From Methanocorpusculum vombati (GTDB lineage: Archaea > Halobacteriota > Methanomicrobia > Methanomicrobiales > Methanocorpusculaceae): DNA of 64,000 nucleotides. Every line of letters starts with the position of its first letter. Position 1 is the first letter of the stretch. Of the stretch, positions 8,230 through 15,967 are shown piece after piece. The stretch is from the NCBI RefSeq assembly GCF_026891935.1, contig NZ_JAPTGC010000006.1:88432-152431 (forward strand), in the 5' to 3' direction. The notes beneath the pieces were generated by a model that made no database searches, was not told the origin of the DNA, and saw only the letters and a list, made by a program, of their open reading frames with translations. The translations under genes were made by a program, and so were the position numbers.

Positions 8230-9096
8230 ATGTCAGACAAACCCGAAGGATGTGACGGTAACTGCGACGGATGCACGCAGAAGACCGATACCTGCCAGCA
8301 GCCGAAGAAAGCAGATATCAGCGTACGCCATGTGATTCTTGTTCTTTCCGGAAAAGGCGGTGTCGGCAAGAGTACGGTCTCCGTAAACCTTGCATATGCA
8401 CTCTCAAACCACGGATACCAGACCGGTCTTCTTGATCTGGATATTCACGGCCCGAGCATTGCAAAGATGCTCGGCATTGAGGATCTGAAACTTCAGGCAA
8501 TCGGCGATAAGATCATGCCGGTAAAAGTTACCGGTTCCCTGAAAGTCGTCTCTATGGCGCTTCTCCTGAACACCACCGACAGCCCGATCGTCTGGCGCGG
8601 ACCGATGAAGGCTGCGGCAATCCAGCAGTTTCTGGGAGATGTTGACTGGGGAGACCTTGACTATCTCGTCGTCGATCTGCCGCCGGGAACCGGTGACGAG
8701 GCGCTGAACATCGTGCAGTTTGCACCAAACGTGGAAGGTGCGGTTATCGTTACCACTCCGCAGGATGTTGCCGTGCTTGATTCCACCAAGGCAATCAAGT
8801 TCGTGGAGATGATGGATCTGCCGGTGCTCGGTATCATTGAGAACATGTCCGGTATGGTCTGCCCGCACTGCGGTGAGGTCGTGGATCTCTTCGGCAAGGG
8901 CGGAGGAGAAAAGGCAGCCAAGCAGTATGAGGTGCCGTATCTTGGATCGATCCCGATTGATATTGAGATGCGCAAGGCCGGCGACGAGGGAAGACCGTTC
9001 ATCGTGAGAAAGCCGGGACAGACAAACCCGACCTGGGATGCGGTCGATAAGGTTATGGAAAACCTGATCGTCGAAGTCGAGAAAAGAGACGAATAA
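8230..9096 (+). CDS. Mrp/NBP35-family Fe-S cluster carrier ATPase
   Basis: A P-loop ATPase that assembles and hands over iron-sulfur clusters. The 288-residue chain has a Cys-rich N-terminus (C8, C12, C15, C22) like NBP35, a deviant Walker A GKGGVGKS at 41-48, and the CPHC pair C211/C214 that holds the bridging cluster. A TATA element (TTATATAGG, 8199-8207) lies about 27 bases before the start, so the message may be nearly leaderless. An inverted repeat ATACTCT/AGAGTAT (8164-8170 and 8183-8189) sits upstream of that TATA box. A run of nine T follows the gene. Confidence 0.95.
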   Translation: MSDKPEGCDGNCDGCTQKTDTCQQPKKADISVRHVILVLSGKGGVGKSTVSVNLAYALSNHGYQTGLLDLDIHGPSIAKMLGIEDLKLQAIGDKIMPVKVTGSLKVVSMALLLNTTDSPIVWRGPMKAAAIQQFLGDVDWGDLDYLVVDLPPGTGDEALNIVQFAPNVEGAVIVTTPQDVAVLDSTKAIKFVEMMDLPVLGIIENMSGMVCPHCGEVVDLFGKGGGEKAAKQYEVPYLGSIPIDIEMRKAGDEGRPFIVRKPGQTNPTWDAVDKVMENLIVEVEKRDE

Positions 9097-9106
9097 TATT
9101 TTCATC

Positions 9107-9115
9107 TTTTTTTTT
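9107..9115 (+). terminator. Oligo-T terminator of the Mrp gene
   Basis: Nine consecutive T residues start eleven bases after the stop codon. Archaeal RNA polymerase stops at such runs without needing a hairpin, and none is visible here. Confidence 0.6.
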
Positions 9116-9678
9116 GGTTGTCACAGCACATTTGCCGGATTGTTTCCGGAAAAAACTCCACTCACGTTTTCCGGTGAACGACTCATCTGCAAAACAGACA
9201 GGCGGCATCAGATCCCTGCGTCATCATACCCTTTCGGTTCAGCGGGGGTAACTTTCATCATCTGCCGGCTGTAGGTGGAATACCTATTCTATTGAAAAGC
9301 CAAAGTATCAGTCTTTCGCTTTGGTTTTGCTGGGAAATCTCGGAACACACAGAATACCGCCGCTTGTGTATTGATAGCCGCCACAAATATTCACAGATGA
9401 CGCCGAAGGCGCATCGGTAAAAATATGTGGCGATTTTCTCATCCTGCCCACCCGCCACGCAACAGCACACGAACACCAGGACTAACCCCCCGGACTCCTT
9501 TTTTACCCGTTCCTGCCCCGCAGCACCAGACCGCCGGCAAGCAGCACACACTCTTACACAACAGGATGTCTCCCGAAACCGAGGTTTGTTCTCGCTGACG
9601 AAACAGTACACGGTCCCCAGGGTGAACAGGCACCCTGTGATGTCATGAACTCATGGCACCACCTTTTTTATCACATCC
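9116..9678. other. Intergenic region without a supported gene
   Basis: About 560 bases with stop codons in every plausible frame and no protein I recognise. It carries a repeat element at 9319-9415. A minus-strand frame of 117 codons exists but is Cys/Arg-rich with no upstream signals, so I read it as chance. Confidence 0.6.
9319..9415 (+). repeat. Dispersed intergenic repeat, copy 1
   Basis: Bases 9319-9356 match 63654-63692 at roughly four fifths of positions, with the core CGGAACACAC identical. The element ends in a hairpin, GATG-A-CGCC, loop GAA, GGCGCATC (9396-9415). The second copy also has a GATGCGCC...GGCGC hairpin after the shared core. It is non-coding. Its function is unknown, and the two loci are far apart, so it is a family and not a tandem duplication. 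Confidence 0.5.
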
Positions 9679-9740
9679 TAAGGATTGGGTAAAATGTATT
9701 CAGTACTGCACACACCGCCGCAAACCAATCCTTAATACCC
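9679..9740 (+). promoter_or_regulatory. Peroxiredoxin promoter with an inverted repeat overlapping the TATA box
   Basis: TAAGGATTGG (9679-9688) is mirrored exactly by CCAATCCTTA (9725-9734). The right arm runs into the TATA element CCTTAATACC, which sits 27 bases before the ATG at 9762 and predicts a leaderless message. A protein bound to both arms would block the TATA box. Confidence 0.5.
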
Positions 9741-9761
9741 CCTGCCTCCAAACGTTGAACC

Positions 9762-10229
9762 ATGTCATTAAACGTAAACGACACCATCCCCGGCTTCTGT
9801 CTCCCCGATGCAGCCGGTAATAAAATCTGCATCCCGGACGCATCCGCAGACCTCACCGTACTCTACTTCTACCCAAAAGACAACACCTCCGGCTGCACAC
9901 TGGAAGCAAAAGAATTCTCCGAACTCCTGCCCCGGTTCACCGAACTTGGCGTAAAAGTGTACGGCATCAGTCAGGACAGCATAAAAAGCCATGAAAAGTT
10001 CATCCAGAAACAGGAACTCACCGTCCCGCTTCTCTCCGACCCCGACCACATCGCAATCGAAGGATTTGGCGTATGGATCCAGAAAAAACTCTACGGACGT
10101 GAATACATGGGCGTTGACCGGAGCACCTTCATCATCGACGGCTCAGGAAAAATCCTTGCTGCATGGAACAAAGTCAAATCCAGAGGCCATGCAGCCGCCG
10201 TCCTCCAGAAAGTACAGGAACTGAGGTAA
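9762..10229 (+). CDS. Peroxiredoxin (BCP/PrxQ-type)
   Basis: A thiol peroxidase that reduces hydrogen peroxide and organic peroxides. The 155-residue chain carries the active site DNTSGCTLEAKEF with peroxidatic C45. The resolving Cys that most BCP proteins have five residues later is Lys here (K50). Other cysteines are C13 and C23 near the N-terminus, so it either works as a 1-Cys enzyme or uses an unusual partner. It is convergent with the tspO-like gene, with only four bases between stops. Confidence 0.92.
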   Translation: MSLNVNDTIPGFCLPDAAGNKICIPDASADLTVLYFYPKDNTSGCTLEAKEFSELLPRFTELGVKVYGISQDSIKSHEKFIQKQELTVPLLSDPDHIAIEGFGVWIQKKLYGREYMGVDRSTFIIDGSGKILAAWNKVKSRGHAAAVLQKVQELR

Positions 10230-10233
10230 CCCC

Positions 10234-10725
10234 TCAGTTCAGCATCCAGATCGTTGCCGTCAGAACCGTGGCAAACGTCACCCAGGCAAGATACGGTATC
10301 AAAAGATACGCAGCAACCGGCCGTATCCGGTAGAACAGATACATCGTCGCGCATATCGCAACCCACAACACCACAATTTCAACCGCCGCAGCGCCAATCA
10401 TCTCCCAGCCGAAGAACAGATACGACCAGAGAACATTCAGAACAAGCTGTACAAGAAACACTCCCGCGGCAATCCGGACATCGCGACGATCCGTCCCCTG
10501 AGCAAGAACGAATGCAAGCGCAATTCCCATCAGCAGATACAGTATCGTCCAGACCGGCCCGAACAGATAATCCGGCGGCTGCCACTCCGGCTTAATCAGC
10601 TCCGTCATAAACCACGAACCCGTACCCGTCACCGTCACCAGCGAACCAAGTCCGGCAGCGAAAAAACAAAGAACAACCGTCCCGATCAGTAAGAGAAAAG
10701 ACGGCGTCCGATATGCAGTTGTCAT
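10234..10725 (-). CDS. tspO: TspO/MBR-family tryptophan-rich membrane protein
   Basis: The 163-residue protein has five predicted membrane helices. Family signatures are the loop KPEWQPPDYLFGPVWTILY, NVLWSYLFF and the final PYLAWVTFA. TspO proteins bind tetrapyrroles and are linked to oxidative and porphyrin stress. The location next to a peroxiredoxin fits that, though the two are convergent and not co-transcribed. I start at 10725 (MTTAYRTPSF); the longer frame to 10773 adds a non-conserved segment. Confidence 0.92.
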   Translation of the reverse strand: MTTAYRTPSFLLLIGTVVLCFFAAGLGSLVTVTGTGSWFMTELIKPEWQPPDYLFGPVWTILYLLMGIALAFVLAQGTDRRDVRIAAGVFLVQLVLNVLWSYLFFGWEMIGAAAVEIVVLWVAICATMYLFYRIRPVAAYLLIPYLAWVTFATVLTATIWMLN

Positions 10726-10809
10726 ATGTATCCCCTTCGCACGCAACAGATAAAAGTCCGGGGATGATACCAAAAAAGAGAAACAGTGTCCTCGGTGGAT
10801 CTCAGAACA

Positions 10810-11472
10810 TCAGGGACAACGCCGCTCTTCTTTTAAAAACGTCGCAATCTCATCAAGCATTGCACCGGGGCGCTCGATCTTTCCGGTGGCCAGATCGACC
10901 ACCGTACTCGGCGTCCCCGGAAGCTTCCCGCCGTCAATCAGAAAATCATGCGGAACATTCACCTGATCCGACGTCACCGGCGACACCTCCCCGGAAATAT
11001 TCGCAGACGTCGAAGTAATCGGGCTGTCCAGCTCCGCAATAATTGCCCGGGCAACCGCATGATCCGGATACCGGATACCGATCGTACCTGTTCCACCCGA
11101 CAGATCAGACGGAAGGCAGCTCTTCACCGGCAGCACCACCGTCACCGGCCCCGGCAAAAACTTCCGGATAAACCGCTCGGCAAACTCATCCACGTACGCA
11201 ATCCCGTAGATCATCTCAATATCCGAAACCGCAACGGAGATTGGTTTCCCCATCGGCCGCTGCTTGGCCTCATATACCTTATAGACGGCAATCTCCGACA
11301 ATGCATCCGCCCCGAGTCCGTAGATGGTCTCGGTAGGATACACCACCAGCCCGTCACGGGAAAGAACCCGGACCGCTTTCTCAATCACTGCTTCCAGTGC
11401 AGGCGTCAGCTCTGCACGTTCATAGCTGTAGGGACTACAGCACGGACTCTCGGACTTTATCGGTTGTGTCAT
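10810..11472 (-). CDS. Threonylcarbamoyl-AMP synthase (Sua5/YrdC family)
   Basis: The enzyme makes threonylcarbamoyl-AMP from threonine, bicarbonate and ATP, the first step of t6A37 synthesis on ANN-reading tRNAs. The 220-residue chain contains a single YrdC domain (about 30-205): the VVYPTETIYGLGADA start, KQRPMGKPI, FLPGPVTVVL and the TSTSANISG site. The long Sua5 C-terminal domain is missing, so this is the short form. The KEOPS subunit Pcc1 and a TrmO domain elsewhere in the window act later in the same pathway. The start at 11472 leaves 16 bases after the preceding gene's stop. Confidence 0.92.
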   Translation of the reverse strand: MTQPIKSESPCCSPYSYERAELTPALEAVIEKAVRVLSRDGLVVYPTETIYGLGADALSEIAVYKVYEAKQRPMGKPISVAVSDIEMIYGIAYVDEFAERFIRKFLPGPVTVVLPVKSCLPSDLSGGTGTIGIRYPDHAVARAIIAELDSPITSTSANISGEVSPVTSDQVNVPHDFLIDGGKLPGTPSTVVDLATGKIERPGAMLDEIATFLKEERRCP

Positions 11473-11488
11473 AATGAAACTCCCACCA

Positions 11489-12163
11489 TTAAAACTCTCT
11501 GCCCCGGACGCGGTTGAGATCAAAAACCCCGATGGAACTGATATGCATCACCGCCATCACGCCCGCCTGAATCGGATCAGTGACCACCAGATCCGCCGCA
11601 GCAGACGCGCTGCCCACCATTTTCAGACAGATAACCGGAATGCCCTCGGCCTGCACTGCATGGATGGCCTTTGTTATCTCCCCTCCCATGATCGAGCCGG
11701 CAAGCACCAGAATCGACGCACGCGGCAGACGTGCGACCGCCTCAACCGCCGATGCAAGATTTTCCTCACCCACCAGCGGAATCGTATCCACCGAGATTCT
11801 CTCGCCCCGGATATTGTGACGATCGGCCTCATTGACCGCACCCATAGCCACCTGCGCCACCTGCGCACCGCCGCCCATCACGATCACACGCTTGCCAAAG
11901 ATGGTACGAAACGTCTCCTGCAGCTTCACCTCCCGGATCCCGGGAATCAGCCGGAGAGCGGCTACCAGCTCCTGCACACGGTCGCATGCCTCAATCTCAA
12001 GATCAACCCATGAATAGCCGGAATCCGGACCACGGGTAACCGTCTCCTGCTGGGTCACCAGAATGTTTGCATCGTGCTCTGCACAAACTGAACCGATGTC
12101 CCGCAGGATCCCCACCTGATTCTCCGCAATGAGACTGATTGCATAATTATGACCGTCGTCCAT
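11489..12163 (-). CDS. ACT-domain protein of the archaeal DUF5612 type
   Basis: The 224-residue protein opens with an ACT domain (about 5-75: YAISLIAENQVGILRDIGSV...) of the kind that senses small ligands, usually amino acids. A conserved archaeal domain with a nucleotide-fold look (GKRVIVMGGGAQVAQVAMG) and a C-terminal VTDPIQAGVMAVMHIS segment follows. Its biochemical role is unknown. The ATG lies nine bases after the tRNA-Gly gene on the same strand, with a TTTTT run between them, and it precedes the Sua5 gene by 16 bases. Confidence 0.75.
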   Translation of the reverse strand: MDDGHNYAISLIAENQVGILRDIGSVCAEHDANILVTQQETVTRGPDSGYSWVDLEIEACDRVQELVAALRLIPGIREVKLQETFRTIFGKRVIVMGGGAQVAQVAMGAVNEADRHNIRGERISVDTIPLVGEENLASAVEAVARLPRASILVLAGSIMGGEITKAIHAVQAEGIPVICLKMVGSASAAADLVVTDPIQAGVMAVMHISSIGVFDLNRVRGREF

Positions 12164-12172
12164 AAAAATGAG

Positions 12173-12243
12173 TGCGATAACCGGGGATCGAACCCGGATT
12201 AGAGGCTTGGGAAGCCCCTGTCATGCCATTAGACCATTACCGC
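12173..12243 (-). tRNA. tRNA-Gly (anticodon CCC)
   Basis: On the minus strand the acceptor arms GCGGTAA and TTATCGC pair fully (one G-U). The anticodon stem GGGGC/GCCTC holds the loop TTCCCAA, giving CCC. The T arm contains GGTTCGATCC. The discriminator is A and no CCA is encoded. There is no intron. The gene is followed at once by a TTTTT run and the start of the ACT-domain gene. Confidence 0.95.
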
Positions 12244-12264
12244 ATGCAGTATCTCTTTTCGCCG

Positions 12265-12456
12265 TCAGTGAATATAGAGGTTATCCTCAGGGTAGCGTTG
12301 CACTCTGATTCCTGAGCATCCCCTGGGAACGCATACCTTCAGCCTGCTTACCGCTTCGCGGAAATACCCAGAGTTCCACCGAAGGATAAACCAACTCACC
12401 GCTTCTCGGCAGAGTGCAGCAGCGTTCTCAAACTCCGTTTTTGTCACCATCTCCAT
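12265..12456 (-). CDS. Possible 63-residue soluble protein of unknown function
   Basis: Starting at an ATG at 12456, the frame encodes a 63-residue mixed-charge protein. It begins MEMVTKTEFENAAALCREAV, has a middle FREAVSRLKVCVPRGC and ends EDNLYIH. It looks like a real small helical protein: it is balanced in hydrophobic and charged residues, unlike the shadows around it. The frame extends upstream to 12753 but becomes Cys/Phe-rich there, antisense to the surface protein. Against it: I see no clear TATA box at the right distance, and its last codons contain the tRNA-Gly promoter. No homologue recognised. Confidence 0.35.
   Translation of the reverse strand: MEMVTKTEFENAAALCREAVSWFILRWNSGYFREAVSRLKVCVPRGCSGIRVQRYPEDNLYIH
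12271..12278 (-). promoter_or_regulatory. TATA box of tRNA-Gly
   Basis: The minus strand reads CTCTATATTC here. Its centre is about 30 bases before the 5' end of the tRNA, the correct distance. It overlaps the last codons of the possible 63-residue frame at 12265-12456. Confidence 0.6.
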
Positions 12457-12504
12457 TCTTAATAGCAACAAAAACCACCATCTACGTAAAAACAGGTGTA
12501 CTCC

Positions 12505-15261
12505 ATGAAACGAAAACCAGTAATACCCATTCTCCTCCTCTGTATATTCCTCCTCACACTGCCTGCCGCCGCAGCAGAAGACAACTTCCCCGAAATACAA
12601 TTTGCCGCCGCAGGAAGCGGCCATACCCACCTTCCGGCAACTGATCTCCAGACAAAAAACATCAACGAACTGCTCGGTGCAAAAAATATTCAGGAAATCG
12701 GAAAACAGCACGCAGTCCGGATCACCCTCGAAAAACAGAACGAAATCATACATGCCGTACCACAGCGTGACAATGAAACAGGTACGGCAACACCGACAGC
12801 AACCCCCACAGAAACCACAACACCGACAACGACCCCCACAGAAACCACAACACCGACAACAACCCCCACAGAAACCACAACAACACCGACAACAACCCCC
12901 ACAAAAACCGCAACACCCGTACCAACCCCCGGATACATAACCGGAGGCGACCGGCTGCCGTACCCCCAGTCCGGCAGCACCCCGACTGTTTACCCCGGAG
13001 ACACCGCCTTCGTCTATGAACAGATCAAAATCAAAATACGAAACGGTGACGGGCCAGGAAGCTACGCAACCTCCATCGCTTACATGACCGGCGACGCAAA
13101 TCCGACCCCCATCAACACTATTCCGGCTGATGCAAACGGTGTTATCAACCTCCTCGATGTCTCCGTAAACGGCTACACCGGAGCCTACCGCATCTACGAC
13201 GGCAGCACCTGGACCGGCAGCTACCTCTACATCTGGATGCCCGAGCTCAGCCTCGACGCATGGTATGCAGGCTCCACCGATTCCGTAAACGGCCAGACCG
13301 TCGCAAAAAGCAGCAGTATCACCTACGTCATTGACGCACCCAAAGTCGGCCCCTCTGGTATCGGTGCCGTTGCAGGCATCATCGTCACCACCCCCGTCGG
13401 CGGAAAAACCACCATGCTCGGCACCACCGACCTCTCCGCAATCAACATCAACTCCCCGCGCATCACAACACCCGCAGTTCCCCTCGGTGCCCCGTCCCTC
13501 GTAGGCGGCATCTACCAGTCGCAGGCCGAATGGACCATCCCTGCCGCATTCGCCAACTACGCCAAAAAATCCAACATCATCTCCTTCTCCCTCGGCAGTG
13601 CAGAAACCCTCACCATCACCGCAGCAGCCGATACCATCATCCGCAGCAACCCCTTCACCGTCACCATCGCCGGAAACCCGAACACCCCCTACATCGTCTC
13701 CATCGACAGCACAGGTTCCTCAGTCGTCCCCCAGATGATACCCGCCCAGATCGGCATAACCCGTGGTGACGCAACCCCGCAGGTCTCCGTTGACGGCGTC
13801 ATCAAAACCGTCCTCATCCCGGACATCGCAGCATCCGACGCAAAATCATGGGGTGTCGTCACCACCGCATCCGACGGAAAAAGAATTGTCCAGTACACAA
13901 CAAACCCCGTAAACGGCAACCCTGTCCCCGAAGGAACCTACACCATCCGCGTAAACAGCATCACCAGCTACAGCGCAGCAACCGCCGGAGCAGGCACCAA
14001 CTATGACACAGTAAAGATCAGAATCAGCGTCGGCGGCCTCACCATCGCAACAACCGACAGCGGCCGCAGCTACTACATGGGCCAGGAAATCAAACTCACC
14101 GGCACCAACACCGACTCCGACACCACCTACCTCTTCCTTACCGGCCCCAACCTCAACGCAGGCGGCGTCAGCCTCGATGGATCCGGCACATTCTCCCAAA
14201 CTCCGGTCCAAAGTGATAACACCTGGACCTACACCTGGGACACCGGCAGCAGCGGACTTGACGTCGGAACCTACACCATCTACGCCGTAGGATCAAAAAG
14301 CGACAGATTCCAGTTATCCGGCGCACAATATGCAACACTCTCCATCCAGCTCCGTCAGCCCGACCTCAGCATCGGAACCACCAGCCTGACCGCAGCAAAA
14401 GGCGACTACATCCACATCGCCGGAACCGCATCCGGCAGCCCCGCAGGCGTAGCCATCTTCATCTTCGGTACCAACTACTACGAACGGATAACAACCCCCG
14501 TTGACAACGGCAGATACGACTACAAGATGTACCTCCCCGAAAGCATGTCCTCAGGCCAGTACTACATCATCGTAGAACACCCCATGTACGACGGAAAATT
14601 CGGCGTCATCCAGATCACCAGCGGTGACCAGACCATCCTTGCCATCCCCTCCGTAAACGGCGGCACGCAAAGCTCCTTCGTCGTCGAAGGCCCGAACAGA
14701 CTTCAGGGATCCCAGGCAGCAAACGCCCTGATCCGGATGCTTGACTCCCCCTACATTGACGACCTCTACACCACCATGAAACTCACCGTCCAGGACCCCT
14801 CCATCACCATTACCCCGATAGGAGATCAGGAAATAGGAACTCCCTTCACCATCTCCGGAACCACCAACCTTGCGCCAAACAACCAGCTGCTCATCGAAAT
14901 CACCCCCGCTTCATTCGTCCCCGGCGACAAAAATCAGCAGACCTCCGCATCCGGCATCTCCGGTACCGTAACCGTCATGGCAGGAAACCCCAATACCTGG
15001 TCCTACCCGGTCAGCGGATCCAGTCTTTCCCTTGACTCCTACACCATCCGCGTATCAGGAATCGCCGTATCCGCCAGCACCTCAGCCTCCTTCAGCATCA
15101 TCGCATCCCCCCAAATCCCCCCGGCAACCCCCGTACCGACTGCCGCAACCCCTGCACCCACCTCGTCACCAACCGAACCGCAGCCGACCCCGCTCGGCGG
15201 TACCGTACTCATCCTCGCCGCAGCAGCCGCAGGTGCCTATGCCGTATTACGGAGACACTAA
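12505..15261 (+). CDS. Large secreted Thr/Pro-rich surface protein with C-terminal membrane anchor
   Basis: The 918-residue protein starts with a Sec signal peptide (MKRKP, then a hydrophobic run ending PAAAAED). It has a short N-terminal region, a Thr/Pro repeat stalk (about residues 94-137), and a long series of beta-sandwich-like domains rich in Gly, Thr, Ser and Asn. It ends with a second Pro/Thr spacer, a membrane helix (GGTVLILAAAAAGAYAVL) and RRH. The design matches methanogen S-layer or S-layer-associated proteins of the kind held by a C-terminal helix. I start at 12505 because AGGTG lies just upstream; a GTG at 12496 overlaps that site. A TATA-like TTCTTAATAG lies at about 12454-12463. 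Confidence 0.88.
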   Translation: MKRKPVIPILLLCIFLLTLPAAAAEDNFPEIQFAAAGSGHTHLPATDLQTKNINELLGAKNIQEIGKQHAVRITLEKQNEIIHAVPQRDNETGTATPTATPTETTTPTTTPTETTTPTTTPTETTTTPTTTPTKTATPVPTPGYITGGDRLPYPQSGSTPTVYPGDTAFVYEQIKIKIRNGDGPGSYATSIAYMTGDANPTPINTIPADANGVINLLDVSVNGYTGAYRIYDGSTWTGSYLYIWMPELSLDAWYAGSTDSVNGQTVAKSSSITYVIDAPKVGPSGIGAVAGIIVTTPVGGKTTMLGTTDLSAININSPRITTPAVPLGAPSLVGGIYQSQAEWTIPAAFANYAKKSNIISFSLGSAETLTITAAADTIIRSNPFTVTIAGNPNTPYIVSIDSTGSSVVPQMIPAQIGITRGDATPQVSVDGVIKTVLIPDIAASDAKSWGVVTTASDGKRIVQYTTNPVNGNPVPEGTYTIRVNSITSYSAATAGAGTNYDTVKIRISVGGLTIATTDSGRSYYMGQEIKLTGTNTDSDTTYLFLTGPNLNAGGVSLDGSGTFSQTPVQSDNTWTYTWDTGSSGLDVGTYTIYAVGSKSDRFQLSGAQYATLSIQLRQPDLSIGTTSLTAAKGDYIHIAGTASGSPAGVAIFIFGTNYYERITTPVDNGRYDYKMYLPESMSSGQYYIIVEHPMYDGKFGVIQITSGDQTILAIPSVNGGTQSSFVVEGPNRLQGSQAANALIRMLDSPYIDDLYTTMKLTVQDPSITITPIGDQEIGTPFTISGTTNLAPNNQLLIEITPASFVPGDKNQQTSASGISGTVTVMAGNPNTWSYPVSGSSLSLDSYTIRVSGIAVSASTSASFSIIASPQIPPATPVPTAATPAPTSSPTEPQPTPLGGTVLILAAAAAGAYAVLRRH
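12784..12915 (+). repeat. Tandem 30-base repeats encoding a Thr/Pro stalk
   Basis: Four and a half imperfect units of about 30 bases encode TPTATPTETT, TPTTTPTETT, TPTTTPTETTT and TPTTTPTKTA. One unit carries an extra Thr codon, a sign of slippage. Such stalks are usually glycosylated and set the distance of the protein from the membrane, so copy number is likely to vary between strains. Confidence 0.8.
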
Positions 15262-15310
15262 CTTTTTTTTTAAAGCACTTTTTTCTATCCCTGCATCATA
15301 TAGATAAGAT

Positions 15311-15874
15311 ATGATTCTGGTAGACTGGGAAATCGCGGATCACATAAAACGCGGATTTATCGGTGTAACCCCGTACGACCCCGCACTCGTACAGCCGAAC
15401 TCACTTGATATTCGCCTCGGCAACCACTTCGTCTGGTACGAACCCTGTGACGACGTCATTGACCCCTACAAAAAAGAAACCATCCTCTCCCACACAAGCG
15501 AGCGGAAGAGTTCCTACTTTGACATCATGCCCGGCCAGTTCGTCCTTGCCGAGACCCTCGAAACCATCACCCTTCCCGACAACATCGTCTCCTCCATCGA
15601 AGGAAAAAGCAGTGTCGCACGCCTCGGCATTGAACTCCACCAGACAGGCGGCTGGATCGATGCAGGATTTTCCGGAACCATCACCCTGGAAATGTGCAAC
15701 GTCAACTCCCGCCCCGTTCGTGTTTATGCAGGAATGCCGGTCGGTCAGCTCGTCTTCTACGTAACCAAACGCTGCGCCTGTCCTTACGACAAAAAACCCG
15801 ACGCAAAATATCAGAACCAGAAAAACGCAACCATCTCGCGATACGACAAAAATACCCTCCAAAACATCGAATAA
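15311..15874 (+). CDS. dcd: dCTP deaminase
   Basis: The enzyme deaminates dCTP on the way to dUMP/dTTP. The 187-residue trimeric-dUTPase-fold protein has [11 protein letters not shown] (about 29-39), [25 protein letters not shown] in the middle with the catalytic Glu in the following TLEM, and [10 protein letters not shown]. Its GWIDAGF stretch is like the archaeal bifunctional deaminase/diphosphatase forms and unlike HRIDPGW of the bacterial deaminase, so it may go straight from dCTP to dUMP. That is inference from one motif. The gene starts 49 bases after the surface protein, beyond a T-rich stop signal. Confidence 0.92.
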   Translation: MILVDWEIADHIKRGFIGVTPYDPALVQPNSLDIRLGNHFVWYEPCDDVIDPYKKETILSHTSERKSSYFDIMPGQFVLAETLETITLPDNIVSSIEGKSSVARLGIELHQTGGWIDAGFSGTITLEMCNVNSRPVRVYAGMPVGQLVFYVTKRCACPYDKKPDAKYQNQKNATISRYDKNTLQNIE

Positions 15875-15967
15875 CTACCATCAGTCCCTCCCCCTATTTT
15901 TGGCTGACCATTTTGACAGCACCGGATTCCCAACCCTCATAACCTGCCCCGATCAATATAACTGGAT

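Noticed and set aside
9258..9611. 117-codon minus-strand frame
   Set aside because: Cys/Arg-rich, no promoter or ribosome site, and it runs through the dispersed repeat.
12784..12915. CRISPR-like direct repeats
   Set aside because: Units are adjacent without unique spacers and keep the reading frame of the surface protein, so they are coding repeats.
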